Source of the DNA: JAJTHB01 sp033763775
GTDB taxonomy: Bacteria; Pseudomonadota; Alphaproteobacteria; Rickettsiales; SXRF01
Reading direction: 5' to 3'
Assembly (NCBI GenBank): GCA_033763775.1
Contig: JANRJW010000013.1
Span: forward strand, 231,252-295,251
DNA: 64,000 bases
Part shown: piece by piece, positions 41,930 to 50,867 of the stretch
How the letters are laid out: each line of letters starts with the position of its first letter
How positions within the stretch are numbered: position 1 is the first letter of the stretch
Notes under the pieces: generated by a model
The model's input: only the letters and a program-made list of their open reading frames with translations
What the model was told of the DNA's origin: nothing
Database searches by the model: none
Translations under genes and position numbers: made by a program

Positions 41930-42203
41930 AGCCTGTGATCTCCTTACGATGCATGTAGCGGGCAGTGATTGGTCGTACAATACTATTACCACGAATAGTG
42001 AAAGCGATGAATATCCAGCGTCCCCTCTCATTCATACCAACCGCAATCAGTCGTTTCTCGGTTTGTGAATGCTTGACATCTGGCAGCAACCTATAGCGGC
42101 CATGGTGCAAAAACTTCTCAATTTCTTCTTTTGCTAATCCATGTTTCTGACATTTGGTAAGATTACCTGCATCCCACTCAAAGCCCTTAATAGCTATTTT
42201 CAT
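41904..42203 (-). CDS. BrnT-type toxin, second module
   Basis: 99-residue BrnT/DUF497-family toxin. Family features: KGFEWDAGNLTKCQKHGLAKEE at the start, then HGRYRLLPD, KRLIAVGMNERGRWIFIAFT, and RPITARYMHRKE, matching the usual RIISARxA segment. It differs clearly from the BrnT at 38.5 kb, so this is a separate module rather than a recent duplication. It is transcribed toward gyrA, ahead of its antitoxin. Confidence 0.82.
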   Translation of the reverse strand: MKIAIKGFEWDAGNLTKCQKHGLAKEEIEKFLHHGRYRLLPDVKHSQTEKRLIAVGMNERGRWIFIAFTIRGNSIVRPITARYMHRKEITGYEKEDAAL

Positions 42204-42246
42204 ACTAACAGCACTCTGATTATTTGTCTACACAAATGTATTGACG

Positions 42247-44016
42247 TCACTCCAACTCGTCAATCATCCCGCTGATGACATCTAACCCCTGCTGCCAGAA
42301 ATCAGGCTTGCTGGCGTCGAGGCCGAAAGGTTTCAGAAGCTCTTTATGGCGGTGGATGCTGCCCGCCTCGAGCATGGCGAGGTATTTTTTCTCGAAATCT
42401 TTGATTTTTCCTTGGCTGTAAACACCGTAAAGCGAGTTCACCAGGCAATCGCCAAACGCATAGGCATAGACATAAAACGGCGAGTGGATGAAATGCGGAA
42501 TATACGTCCAGAAATAGCGATAATCGCCGTGCAGCTTGATCGCCGGCCCCAGGCTTTCGCCCTGCACCTGCATCCAGAGTTCGCAGATGCGCTCGACCGT
42601 CAGCTCGCCCTGGCGACGCTCGCCATGGATGCGTTTTTCAAACTCGCAAAACGCAATCTGGCGCACTACGGTATTGAGCATATCTTCAACTTTGGAAGCA
42701 ATCAGGCGCTTTTTGCGCTCTTTGTTTTTTTCGCGGCGAACCATCTCGCGGAAGGTGAGCTGCTCGCCAAACACCGACGCCGTTTCCGCTAGTGTCAGCG
42801 GCGTATCGCACATCAGCGCGCCCTGCTTTCCGGAAAGCACCTGATGCACACCATGACCAAGCTCGTGCGCCAGCGTCATCACATCGCGCGAGCGCCCCAT
42901 GAAATTGACGAGCAGGTACGGATGCACAGAAGGTACGCATGGATGGGCAAAGGCACCGGGCGATTTGCCGCTGGTGACCGCCGCATCAATCCATGGTTTG
43001 TCAAAAAATAGCTGGCCATAGCTTGCCAGCGCCGGCGAGAATTGATGGTAGGAAGAAAGCACCAGCTCCCTTGCCTCGCTCCAGCTATATTTGCGGTCAT
43101 CGTCGCCGGGCAGCGGCGCATTGCGATCCCAATAATCAAGCTGCTTTTTGCCAAACCATTTGGCCTTCAGCTTGTAGTAGCGGTGGGATAAATCGGGGTA
43201 GTTTTTTTTAACCGTTTCAATCAGCGCATCCACCACGTCGTCTTCGATGTAGTTGCTGACATTGCGCGAGGAAATGGGCTGTGCAAAGCCGCGCCAGCTA
43301 TCTTCAATCTCTTTATCTTTGGCGAGTGTGTTGGTAATCAGTGCAAAGAGCGGGGCTTTTTCTTTGAATACTTCGCCGATGGAAAGCGCCGCTTTTTTGC
43401 GAATCGCGCCATCGGTGGAGGACATTTTTTCAAAAATCTGCGGTTCGGTCAGTTTTTCTTTGCCAAAGGGAAAGCGAAGCCCGGCAATGGTTTCATCAAA
43501 AAGCCGGTTCCACGCCGCGCGGCCAGAGACATATTTTTCATGCAGCAGCTTTTCCAGCTCGTCGGAAAGCTGGTAAGGTCTGAAGCTGCGCAGATCGCGC
43601 AGCCATGGCTGGTAGCGTGCAAGCTTTTTCGAGGCAAGCTTGGCCGCCATGTCCTTGTCGGAAATCTTGTTGATTGCGAGAGAGAAAAATAAAATCTCAG
43701 AAGAAAGAGAGGTGATTTTTTCCTGTGTGTTCTGGTAAAATTGCGCGCCGGAAGGCTCGGTCATGTTTTTGGCAAAAAGCAGCGAGGCGTAGGAGCCAAG
43801 TTTGCCAAGCAGCTCTTGAATCTCTTCATACTGCGAAATGGCCGCAGCCAGGGCATCACCGCTCAGTTTTTCCACCTTGCCTTCATAGTTTTTTTTGAAA
43901 TCCGCACAGCGTTTTTCTGCTTCGGCAATATCGCGCAGCACCGCGCCTGCTTTGGGCGAATCATAAAAATCAGACAAATCCCACTCGGGAAGGTTATCTT
44001 TCGTGCTTTTTTTCAT
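42247..44016 (-). CDS. pepF: Oligoendopeptidase F family M3 metallopeptidase
   Basis: 589-residue cytosolic zinc peptidase cutting short peptides. The catalytic motif HELGHGVHQ sits near residue 390 with the distal zinc Glu in LAETASVFGEQLT about 25 residues later. N-terminal WDLSDFYDSPKAGAVL and HGDYRYFWTYIPHFIHSPFY near the C-terminus match the PepF group. Full length. It overlaps the upstream gene by 23 bases, at the end of the ISC operon, and may share its transcript. Confidence 0.92.
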   Translation of the reverse strand: MKKSTKDNLPEWDLSDFYDSPKAGAVLRDIAEAEKRCADFKKNYEGKVEKLSGDALAAAISQYEEIQELLGKLGSYASLLFAKNMTEPSGAQFYQNTQEKITSLSSEILFFSLAINKISDKDMAAKLASKKLARYQPWLRDLRSFRPYQLSDELEKLLHEKYVSGRAAWNRLFDETIAGLRFPFGKEKLTEPQIFEKMSSTDGAIRKKAALSIGEVFKEKAPLFALITNTLAKDKEIEDSWRGFAQPISSRNVSNYIEDDVVDALIETVKKNYPDLSHRYYKLKAKWFGKKQLDYWDRNAPLPGDDDRKYSWSEARELVLSSYHQFSPALASYGQLFFDKPWIDAAVTSGKSPGAFAHPCVPSVHPYLLVNFMGRSRDVMTLAHELGHGVHQVLSGKQGALMCDTPLTLAETASVFGEQLTFREMVRREKNKERKKRLIASKVEDMLNTVVRQIAFCEFEKRIHGERRQGELTVERICELWMQVQGESLGPAIKLHGDYRYFWTYIPHFIHSPFYVYAYAFGDCLVNSLYGVYSQGKIKDFEKKYLAMLEAGSIHRHKELLKPFGLDASKPDFWQQGLDVISGMIDELE

Positions 44017-45022
44017 CGGCTTCGCCTTTATTTTCTGGGGGTTGAATGGCGTTGATTATAGCATCCAGCGAGGATATCGACACCGTCTTTTTTTCAGGCA
44101 TCAGGGTGAGTTCGCCGGCCAGCTTTCCTGCGCGGTTCACATGGATTTGACCGCTGAAATCCCGGCTTTTACCAGCCTCCATGAGCGCAAGCCGCTTCAG
44201 ATCAACAGCTATCTGCCGATACGCCTCATCCGCGCGATACTCGGCTGTCATGGCCACGTCATAGGCCGGCGTTTCATCCTGCTTCAATACGCTCATCGCG
44301 AATGTGCCATAGCCAAGCCTTGTGCCATCCGATGCGCGGTTATCAAGCAGGCTCAGCTGCAATTTCTGAAACGAGCTGATAGCATCCTGCGTGATCTCCA
44401 TTTGATCCGAACTTGCTGATAATGTCAGCTTCTGGCTTTCCGGCATCCATGTCAGATGGATGGTTGACTGCGGCTGAAAACCAAGCACCGCTGGTCTGCC
44501 ACCAACGTGTTCAAAAACACTCTCAGAGGGCAGTGCCAGCCTCGCCTCCACCACTCTGAGTGAACCATGGCCAGTATCGCTGAGCACCATATAAAGCGCA
44601 TCCTGATAGCGAAGGCTGCTCATGCTCACACCATCGCGCAGCAGCTCCACAGGCGAATGAATCGCAAACGTCCAGCGTTCTGGTTGAAGTTTATGTTGGG
44701 TAATATCCATGCTGGCGGCTTTCAGCTGCCATGACACACCATCATACCGCCATGTGATCTGCGGCTTAAGCGCATGGGCAACACGATCATACCCCCAGCC
44801 GCTGACCTTAATATCGCTGGTCGTAACCGATGGGCTGAATTCAGCCAATGCTGGCAACTTGGCTAGCGATTGGCTGAGGCTCTCAAGGCGCTGTTTCACA
44901 GCAGCCTGATCAATCGAAGGATTACCGCCAAACGCAATATAGCCAGCAACAGCCACCATCGCCACAAAGCCAGCCGGTGCCATCCATCGTGGCTGGGCAC
45001 CCTGCTTCTGGCGCGCGGCCAC
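43994..45022 (-). CDS. Unknown membrane-anchored protein
   Basis: Unrecognised 342-residue protein. One N-terminal transmembrane helix (about residues 14-32, APAGFVAMVAVAGYIAFGG) and a large, mostly beta, presumably periplasmic domain. It has a Lys/Glu-rich tail. The layout recalls AsmA-like or DUF2125-like proteins of alphaproteobacteria, but I cannot see a decisive motif. It starts 1 base after the ferredoxin gene ends and overlaps pepF, so it is translationally linked to both. Confidence 0.65.
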   Translation of the reverse strand: MAARQKQGAQPRWMAPAGFVAMVAVAGYIAFGGNPSIDQAAVKQRLESLSQSLAKLPALAEFSPSVTTSDIKVSGWGYDRVAHALKPQITWRYDGVSWQLKAASMDITQHKLQPERWTFAIHSPVELLRDGVSMSSLRYQDALYMVLSDTGHGSLRVVEARLALPSESVFEHVGGRPAVLGFQPQSTIHLTWMPESQKLTLSASSDQMEITQDAISSFQKLQLSLLDNRASDGTRLGYGTFAMSVLKQDETPAYDVAMTAEYRADEAYRQIAVDLKRLALMEAGKSRDFSGQIHVNRAGKLAGELTLMPEKKTVSISSLDAIINAIQPPENKGEADEKKHER

Positions 45023-45023
45023 G

Positions 45024-45362
45024 CTACTTCTTATCCACCATCATGTTGCGTGTGGCAGATGGAAGCGCCACCTTGATACCATCCAGCGCATCGCTCATCA
45101 TAATCTGGCAGCCAAGGCGCGAGGTGTGGGTCAGGCCGAAAGCGAGATCCAGCATGTCTTCTTCGTCTTCGCTGGCAACACTTAGCTTATCAAACCACGC
45201 CGGATCCACAATCACATGGCAGGTTGAGCAGGCGAGCGAGCCTTCGCAGGCGCCTTCCAGCGCAATATGGTTGCGGTGCGCCACTTCCAGCACCGAAATA
45301 CCGTTTGGTGCTTCGAAGGTTTGTTCTTTTCCATCGGCAGTGACAAACGTGATTTTAGGCAT
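45024..45362 (-). CDS. fdx: ISC-type [2Fe-2S] ferredoxin
   Basis: 112-residue adrenodoxin-like ferredoxin. Cluster cysteines are in GACEGSLACSTCH and in RLGCQI, spacing C-x5-C-x2-C-xn-C. DLAFGLTHTSRLGCQI is typical of ISC ferredoxins. It supplies electrons for sulfur reduction during Fe-S assembly on IscU. The start at 45362 overlaps the end of hscA by 8 bases, as expected for the last gene of the isc cluster. Confidence 0.94.
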   Translation of the reverse strand: MPKITFVTADGKEQTFEAPNGISVLEVAHRNHIALEGACEGSLACSTCHVIVDPAWFDKLSVASEDEEDMLDLAFGLTHTSRLGCQIMMSDALDGIKVALPSATRNMMVDKK

Positions 45363-47076
45363 GTTTATTCTCCAGTGCGTTCTCAATATGCGTTCCTTTT
45401 AACGCAGAGCCAATCGCCTTGTCCATTCTTCTTTGGGCAAAATTTGCAGCCACGCGTGCCAGCTCCTGAATTTCGGCGTCAATATACTCGCGATCCGTAC
45501 CAGCACATGCATTTCTGACCACCTGAATCTGGCGCCGGATGCTCTTCTGCTCAGCTTCAGATAGCAGCGCGCCGTCCGCCTTCATCGCGGATTCAATTTC
45601 GATCACCTGCCGCTCTGCCTCGACTTTCGCCTCCACCAGTAAGCGCTCGAGTATATCTTTCTGCGCGGTTTTCATGCTTTCAAGCAGCATGGCTTCAATC
45701 TGGCCATCAGCAAGGCCGTAGGACGGTTTCACCTGCACGATCTGCCGGATCTTGGTTGTTTTTTCTTCGGCTGAAACGGTCAGCAGCCCGTCCGCATCTA
45801 CGGCGAATGTTACCTTCACCCTCGCAATACCTGCGGGTAGCGGCGGAATGCCGGAAAGCTCGAAACGCGCCAGCGAGCGGTTATGCGCCACCATCTCGCG
45901 TTCGCCCTGCACCACATGAATCTGCATGCCGGTCTGGCCGTCCTGATAGGTGGTAAATTCCTGCTCGGCGGTCACGGGAATGGGGGTGTTGCGCTCAATA
46001 ACTTTTTCTGTCAGCCCGCCCATGGTTTCCAGCCCCAGCGATAGCGGAACCACATCCAGCAGCAGGTTGTTTGATCCTTGTGTCAGGCCGTGCGCCTGAA
46101 TCGCCGCGCCGATCGCCACCACCTCATCCGGGTTCACATTCGTGAGTGGCTCGCGGCCAAACCACTCAGCCACCATGCGGCGCACCAGCGGCATGCGCGT
46201 GGAGCCGCCCACCAGCACAATGCCCTGCACCTCCTGCTTGCTCAGCTTTGCATCGTCAAACGCGCGGGCGCAGATACTGAGCGTGCGCTCAATCAGCGGG
46301 CGCGCAAGATTTTCGAGTTCGCTGCGAGTCACGCCAGCATATTCCTGAACTTCAGATAGCTTCTCTTTGATTATACGTGACAGGATCCCTGCTTTCGCAG
46401 GGATTAATTGATCAATATCATCGCCGCCAAGCTGCGTGTCGCCGCCGGTGGCCAGCACCTGAAACACGCCCTGCTCCAGCTTCAGAAGGGAAATATCAAA
46501 CGTGCCGCCGCCAAGGTCATACACCGCGTAAATACCTTGCGCGCCGGTATCCAGCCCGTAAGCAAGCGCGGCAGCGGTGGGTTCATTAATCAGCCGCAGC
46601 ACTTCGAGTCCGGCAAGTTTTGCTGCATCTTTCGTAGCCTGGCGCGCTGTGTCATCAAAATAAGCAGGCACGGTGATCACCGCTTTCGTGACCTCCTTGC
46701 CAAGCGCGCGCTCGGCGCTGCGCCTGAGTTCTTTCAAAATTTCGCTGGACACCTCCACCGGCGTCACGCTCAGGTGTGGCAGCGCAATCGGCGCGGCACT
46801 TTCATGCATGCGGCGCTTCACCGAAGCAATCGCGCCCGCCTCGCCGCTATCGGCGCGTTTCTTTGCCGGATAACCCACTTCAACGCTGCCATCCGGCGCG
46901 TAATACACCACCGAAGGCACCAGCGCGTGGCCGTGGATATTATGCACTACCTCAGTGTTATCGCCGGTAGAAACCGCCACCACCGAATGGGTGGTGCCCA
47001 GATCAATGCCAACCGCCACCGTATCCGAATGTGGCAGCGGTGTCTGGCCGGGTTCATGAATCTGTAGCAGTTGCAT
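45355..47076 (-). CDS. hscA: Fe-S assembly chaperone HscA
   Basis: 573-residue Hsp70-type ATPase specialised for cluster transfer from IscU. Nucleotide-binding domain: VGIDLGTTHSVVAV, AVITVPAYFDDTARQATKDA, YDLGGGTFDISLL and VLVGGSTRMPLVRRMV. Substrate domain: VIERNTPIPVTAEQEFTTY and FELSGIPPLPAGIARVKV. It is shorter than E. coli HscA mainly at the C-terminal lid. It overlaps hscB by 23 bases and fdx by 8. The partner motif LPPVK is present in the IscU encoded here. Confidence 0.95.
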   Translation of the reverse strand: MQLLQIHEPGQTPLPHSDTVAVGIDLGTTHSVVAVSTGDNTEVVHNIHGHALVPSVVYYAPDGSVEVGYPAKKRADSGEAGAIASVKRRMHESAAPIALPHLSVTPVEVSSEILKELRRSAERALGKEVTKAVITVPAYFDDTARQATKDAAKLAGLEVLRLINEPTAAALAYGLDTGAQGIYAVYDLGGGTFDISLLKLEQGVFQVLATGGDTQLGGDDIDQLIPAKAGILSRIIKEKLSEVQEYAGVTRSELENLARPLIERTLSICARAFDDAKLSKQEVQGIVLVGGSTRMPLVRRMVAEWFGREPLTNVNPDEVVAIGAAIQAHGLTQGSNNLLLDVVPLSLGLETMGGLTEKVIERNTPIPVTAEQEFTTYQDGQTGMQIHVVQGEREMVAHNRSLARFELSGIPPLPAGIARVKVTFAVDADGLLTVSAEEKTTKIRQIVQVKPSYGLADGQIEAMLLESMKTAQKDILERLLVEAKVEAERQVIEIESAMKADGALLSEAEQKSIRRQIQVVRNACAGTDREYIDAEIQELARVAANFAQRRMDKAIGSALKGTHIENALENKHA

Positions 47077-47515
47077 GGTGTGCCTTCATTAAATAGCCGA
47101 GCCGGAGTGTTTCCTCGGCCATCTCCGGCCAGCGTTTCGCTTCGAAATAGCTAGCGATGCGAGTGATACTCTCCCCACGCAGTTTATCAAGTGTTTTGGC
47201 ATCGGGCGGGGTTTCGCGCAGCTCCATCACCTCCATCAGCAACGCCTGCGAGGGCTTGATGCTGTCATGATCCGTGCCCACCACTACCCCCTCAAGCTCC
47301 AGCAGATGCTGCGCGCGGCTAAGCGGGTCTTTCAGCACCCGGTAGGCTTTGTTAGCGTCCGCCGAAGCCTGCGCTGCCTTCAGGCGCTCAGGCTCTGGTT
47401 TTGCCGCATATCTATCAGGGTGAAATTGCCGCTGGGCAGCAAAATAGGCGGATTCGAGTGCGGCGGGATCGAGAGAAAAAATAGCAGGTAATTCGAGAAT
47501 CGAAAAATAGTTCAT
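47054..47515 (-). CDS. hscB: Fe-S assembly co-chaperone HscB
   Basis: 153-residue J-protein delivering IscU to HscA. The J-domain includes YFAAQRQFHPDRYA with the HPD motif at about residue 32 and SADANKAYRVLKDPLSRAQHLLEL. The C-terminal helical domain that binds IscU follows. Normal length. It overlaps hscA, and a structured repeat of about 115 bases separates it from iscA upstream. Confidence 0.93.
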   Translation of the reverse strand: MNYFSILELPAIFSLDPAALESAYFAAQRQFHPDRYAAKPEPERLKAAQASADANKAYRVLKDPLSRAQHLLELEGVVVGTDHDSIKPSQALLMEVMELRETPPDAKTLDKLRGESITRIASYFEAKRWPEMAEETLRLGYLMKAHHATATDS

Positions 47516-47523
47516 GGTTTATT

Positions 47524-47637
47524 GTCATCCCGTGGAGGTCGTCAGCAAGACGACCGAGCACGGGATCCAGAATAGCAAAAAGTCAGCAGGCTTTTTGCGT
47601 TGGGCAAAGCATGGATCCCGGCCTTCGCCGGGATGAC
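47524..47637. repeat. Composite palindromic repeat inside the isc operon
   Basis: GTCATCCCG (47524) and CGGGATGAC (47629) bound the element as inverted ends. Inside are three hairpins: CCCGTG...CACGGG enclosing GTCGTC/GACGAC; GCAAAAAG with CTTTTTGC; and GGATCCCGG with CCGGGAT around CCTTCG. The ends match the GTCATCCCGGCGAAGGCCGGGATCC repeats scattered in alphaproteobacterial genomes. On the minus strand it lies between iscA and hscB and may attenuate transcription or process the mRNA. Confidence 0.7.
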
Positions 47638-47639
47638 GA

Positions 47640-47975
47640 TCATACATGAAAACTCTCGCCGCAGCCGCAGCGGCCTTTTTCGTTGGGGTTGCGGAAGGTA
47701 AAACCACTTTTGAATTTTTCTTCCACATAATCCATTTCTGTGCCGATCAGGAACATCACGGCCTTCGGATCAATCAGAACTTTCACGCCTTCACGCTCCA
47801 CCACCTCATCAAATTTGCTGATCTCATCAGCATATTCGATGGTGTAGGAAAGGCCGGAGCAGCCGCGCGTGCGGATATTGACTTTGATTCCAGCTGTCGG
47901 TTTACCGCGACTCGCAAGCAGCGCGTTGATTCGCGAAAGGGCGGCATCAGAAATGGTGACAATCGGGGCGGGCAT
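47640..47975 (-). CDS. iscA: A-type Fe-S carrier IscA
   Basis: 111-residue HesB/IscA-family protein. The three conserved cysteines lie in TRGCSGLSY (about residue 39) and in KGRCGCGESF near the C-terminus (C-x-C). It carries Fe-S clusters or iron to target proteins. Normal length. It lies 11 bases after iscU and its stop abuts the repeat element at 47524. Confidence 0.93.
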   Translation of the reverse strand: MPAPIVTISDAALSRINALLASRGKPTAGIKVNIRTRGCSGLSYTIEYADEISKFDEVVEREGVKVLIDPKAVMFLIGTEMDYVEEKFKSGFTFRNPNEKGRCGCGESFHV

Positions 47976-47986
47976 GTTGCTGTTCT

Positions 47987-48385
47987 CTAAGCCGCTTCGG
48001 TTTTCTCGCCATGCTTCGCTTTATAATCCGCAATCGCCGCTTTGATGGCATCTTCCGCCAGCACAGAGCAGTGAATTTTCACCGGTGGCAGCGCGAGGTG
48101 CTCGGCAATTTCGGTATTTTTAATCGCCTGCGCTTCATCGATCGATTTGCCCTTCACCCACTCGGTAATGAGCGAGCTGGAAGCAATCGCCGAGCCGCAG
48201 CCGAAGGTTTTAAACTTCGCATCCTCGATGACACCGTTTGCGCCAACTTTAATCTGCAGCTTCATCACATCGCCGCAGGCGGGTGCGCCGACGAGGCCGG
48301 TGCCGACCGAATCATCATTCTTATCCATCGACCCCACATTGCGCGGGTTTTCATAATGGTCGATTACTTTTTCTGAATATGCCAT
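47987..48385 (-). CDS. iscU: Fe-S cluster scaffold IscU
   Basis: 132-residue scaffold on which clusters are built. Cluster Cys residues occur in GAPACGDVMKL, TFGCGSAIASSSLITEW and VKIHCSVLAEDAI, and the HscA recognition motif LPPVK directly precedes the third Cys. VIDHYENPRNVGSMDKND at the N-terminus is typical. The ATG at 48385 is chosen by family length. About 100 bases with imperfect hairpins separate it from iscS. Confidence 0.95.
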   Translation of the reverse strand: MAYSEKVIDHYENPRNVGSMDKNDDSVGTGLVGAPACGDVMKLQIKVGANGVIEDAKFKTFGCGSAIASSSLITEWVKGKSIDEAQAIKNTEIAEHLALPPVKIHCSVLAEDAIKAAIADYKAKHGEKTEAA

Positions 48386-48492
48386 AATACTTCTCCTATT
48401 TTTTCTTCGAAGCCAGCAGGCTGAGACAGCCTTGAGCCGCGAAGCGCGTCCCATGTGATTTTCAGGAGAAAATCACGGGGACATTTATAAAT

Positions 48493-49737
48493 TTAATGCG
48501 CCGCCCATTCAATTTTGCTTAAATCCACACCTTCCTGTACCATCTCCCACAGCGGCGACATCTCGCGCAGCTTATCAATGCTGCCTTTCACGGTTTTAAT
48601 CGCAAAATCGATTTCTTCCTCAGTAGTGAAGCGGCCAATACCAAAACGAATCGAGGTGTGGGCGAGTTCCTCGTTCACCCCCAGCGCGCGCAGCACATAG
48701 CTCGGCTCCAGCGAGGCCGAAGTACAAGCCGAACCGCTGGAAACGGCGAGGTCTTTGATCGCCATGATCATCGATTCACCTTCCACATAGGCAAAGCTCA
48801 GGTTGATATTGCCGGGGTAGCGCTGCTCGCGATCCCCATTCATGAACACATCTTTCATCTCGTCCATGATCGCTTTCAGGAATTTATCAGAGAGGCGCTT
48901 CACATGTTCAGAGTCCTTGCCCATTTCCAGCTTCGCGATGCGCGCTGCTTCGCCTAGCCCAACAACCAGCGGGGTGGGCAGTGTGCCGGAGCGGAAGCCA
49001 CGTTCCTGGCCACCGCCGGAAAACAGTGCCTCGAGGCGCACACGCGGCCTGCGGCGCACATAAAGCGCACCAATGCCTTTCGGCCCGTAACATTTATGGC
49101 CGGAGATACTCATCAGATCGATGTTCATCTCGTCAACATTCAGCGGGATTTTGCCGAAAGCCTGCGCCGCGTCAGTATGGAAGAAAATACCGCGCTCACG
49201 GCAGATCGCGCCAATTTCCTTCAGCGGCTGAATCACGCCAATTTCATTGTTAATAGCCATCACAGAAATCAGCAGCGTGTTTTCTTTAATGGCGGCTTTC
49301 AGCGCATCCAAATCAATCAGGCCATTCGGCTTCACCGGAAGGTAGGTCACTTCAAACCCTTCCTGCTCCAAATGACGGCAGGAATCGAGCACGCATTTAT
49401 GCTCGGTCACTGGCGTGATAATATGGTTCTTCTTATCCTTGTAAAAATGAGCCACACCTTTGATAGCGATATTGTTGGATTCAGTGGCGCCGGAAGTGAA
49501 GATGATTTCTTTTTCCGTCGCGCCAATCAGATCGGCCACCTGCTCGCGCGCAAGGTCGGTCGCCGCTTCTGATTCCCAGCCGTAAGCATGGCTGCGCGAA
49601 TGGGGGTTGCCGAATTTTTCCGTGAAATACGGAATCATTTTTTCCAGCACGCGGGGATCCATCGGCGTGGTCGCCTGATAGTCCATATAGACCGGCAGTT
49701 TCATATTCGTGTTGGCGGGCGTTTGCATGCTTGGCAT
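48493..49737 (-). CDS. iscS: Cysteine desulfurase IscS
   Basis: 414-residue PLP enzyme supplying sulfur to IscU. Family segments: PVYMDYQATTPMDPRV, FTSGATESNNIAIKGV, TPVTEHKCVLDSCRHL, HTDAAQAFGKIPL, SGHKCYGPKGIGALYVRR (PLP Lys) and the catalytic Cys loop SSGSACTSASLEPSYVLRAL; C-terminus LWEMVQEGVDLSKIEWAAH is the IscU-binding tail. The start at 49737 has AGGAA upstream. Shorter N-terminal choices are also possible. Confidence 0.96.
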   Translation of the reverse strand: MPSMQTPANTNMKLPVYMDYQATTPMDPRVLEKMIPYFTEKFGNPHSRSHAYGWESEAATDLAREQVADLIGATEKEIIFTSGATESNNIAIKGVAHFYKDKKNHIITPVTEHKCVLDSCRHLEQEGFEVTYLPVKPNGLIDLDALKAAIKENTLLISVMAINNEIGVIQPLKEIGAICRERGIFFHTDAAQAFGKIPLNVDEMNIDLMSISGHKCYGPKGIGALYVRRRPRVRLEALFSGGGQERGFRSGTLPTPLVVGLGEAARIAKLEMGKDSEHVKRLSDKFLKAIMDEMKDVFMNGDREQRYPGNINLSFAYVEGESMIMAIKDLAVSSGSACTSASLEPSYVLRALGVNEELAHTSIRFGIGRFTTEEEIDFAIKTVKGSIDKLREMSPLWEMVQEGVDLSKIEWAAH

Positions 49738-49760
49738 TATACTATTTCCTACTATTTTAA

Positions 49761-50867
49761 TCAACTATTGGCTGAGCCAGCTGGTATACTAGATTTTGTA
49801 AGCCGGCAATAGGTTTTTTGCCAATAATCTGCATAGGATATAAGTTCCTGCCGGGTGGTTTTCCAGCCCGCGCTGACACGAATGGCACAGCCCGCCAGCT
49901 TATCATCGAGATACATCGCCCTCAGCACATGCGATGGCTCAACGCGGCCAGACGAGCAGGCAGAGCCGGCAGAAACGGCAAACCCGGCCAGATCCGCGTT
50001 CATCAGCTGCACTTCGCTCGAAACGCCGGGCATGATGATGCAGGAGGTATTGGGCAGGCGCGGGCTTGCTTTGCCAACCACCTGACCACCCAGCTGACCT
50101 ATTTCACTTTCAAATTTGCTCATCCACTGGCTTAACTCTTTCATCTGTCCTAAATCCATCAGCTCCACGGCTTTCGCAAAAGCTGCAATAGCCGGAATAT
50201 TTTCTGTGCCTGCGCGCCGGCCAAGCTCCTGCCCGCCTGCAAATATCGGCTTGATGGCAAGGTTCTGTCTGACGACCAGGCAGGCAGCGCCCACCACCCC
50301 CCCCATTTTATGGGCGGAGAGTGTCATCATATCCGCACCAAGCAGGCTGAAATCGACAGGAATTTTACCAAGCGCCTGCACCGCATCCGTGTGCAGCAGC
50401 GCCCCGTGCTTTTTACACAGCGCCGCAATCTCTGAAATGGGCTGGAGAATGCCTGTTTCATTATTAGCAAGCTGGATCGAGACTAACGCAGGCACTCCTT
50501 GCGCTAGCTCTTGTTCTAATCTCACTAGATCGAGATTGCCTTCGCTGGCTACTGGCAGCTGGCAGTTTGCAACCTTTAGAATCGAGCTATGCTCTACCGC
50601 GCTTATCAGCACTCGCCGCTGGGGATAGCCGGAAAGCGCCATAACATTCGCTTCGGTGCCAGTTGCGGTAAAGATGATTTCGTTTGGAAACGCGCTGATA
50701 TGCTGCGCGATGGTTTTGCGGGCATCTTCCAACCATTTTTTGGCTTTGCGGCCATACCCATGCACCGATGATGCATTCATTGGCTCCGCCGCCAGCTCGC
50801 GCATCAGGTCACTCACCTCAGGGCGGATCGGGGCGGTGGCGTTATAATCGAGATAGACCGGCATCAC
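49761..50867 (-). CDS. Second cysteine desulfurase (NifS/IscS-like)
   Basis: 368-residue paralogue of IscS. PLP Lys lies in LSAHKMGGVVGA, the catalytic Cys loop in SAGSACSSGRVEPSHVLRAM, and VYLDYNATAPIRPEV and HTDAVQALGKIPVD are conserved. It is shorter and more divergent than the iscS downstream and lacks the IscU-binding tail. Two desulfurase genes in tandem between iscR and iscS is the arrangement I associate with Rickettsiales. The paralogue might serve another sulfur acceptor, such as tRNA thiolation, but this is inference. It overlaps iscR by 4 bases. Confidence 0.9.
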   Translation of the reverse strand: MMPVYLDYNATAPIRPEVSDLMRELAAEPMNASSVHGYGRKAKKWLEDARKTIAQHISAFPNEIIFTATGTEANVMALSGYPQRRVLISAVEHSSILKVANCQLPVASEGNLDLVRLEQELAQGVPALVSIQLANNETGILQPISEIAALCKKHGALLHTDAVQALGKIPVDFSLLGADMMTLSAHKMGGVVGAACLVVRQNLAIKPIFAGGQELGRRAGTENIPAIAAFAKAVELMDLGQMKELSQWMSKFESEIGQLGGQVVGKASPRLPNTSCIIMPGVSSEVQLMNADLAGFAVSAGSACSSGRVEPSHVLRAMYLDDKLAGCAIRVSAGWKTTRQELISYADYWQKTYCRLTKSSIPAGSANS

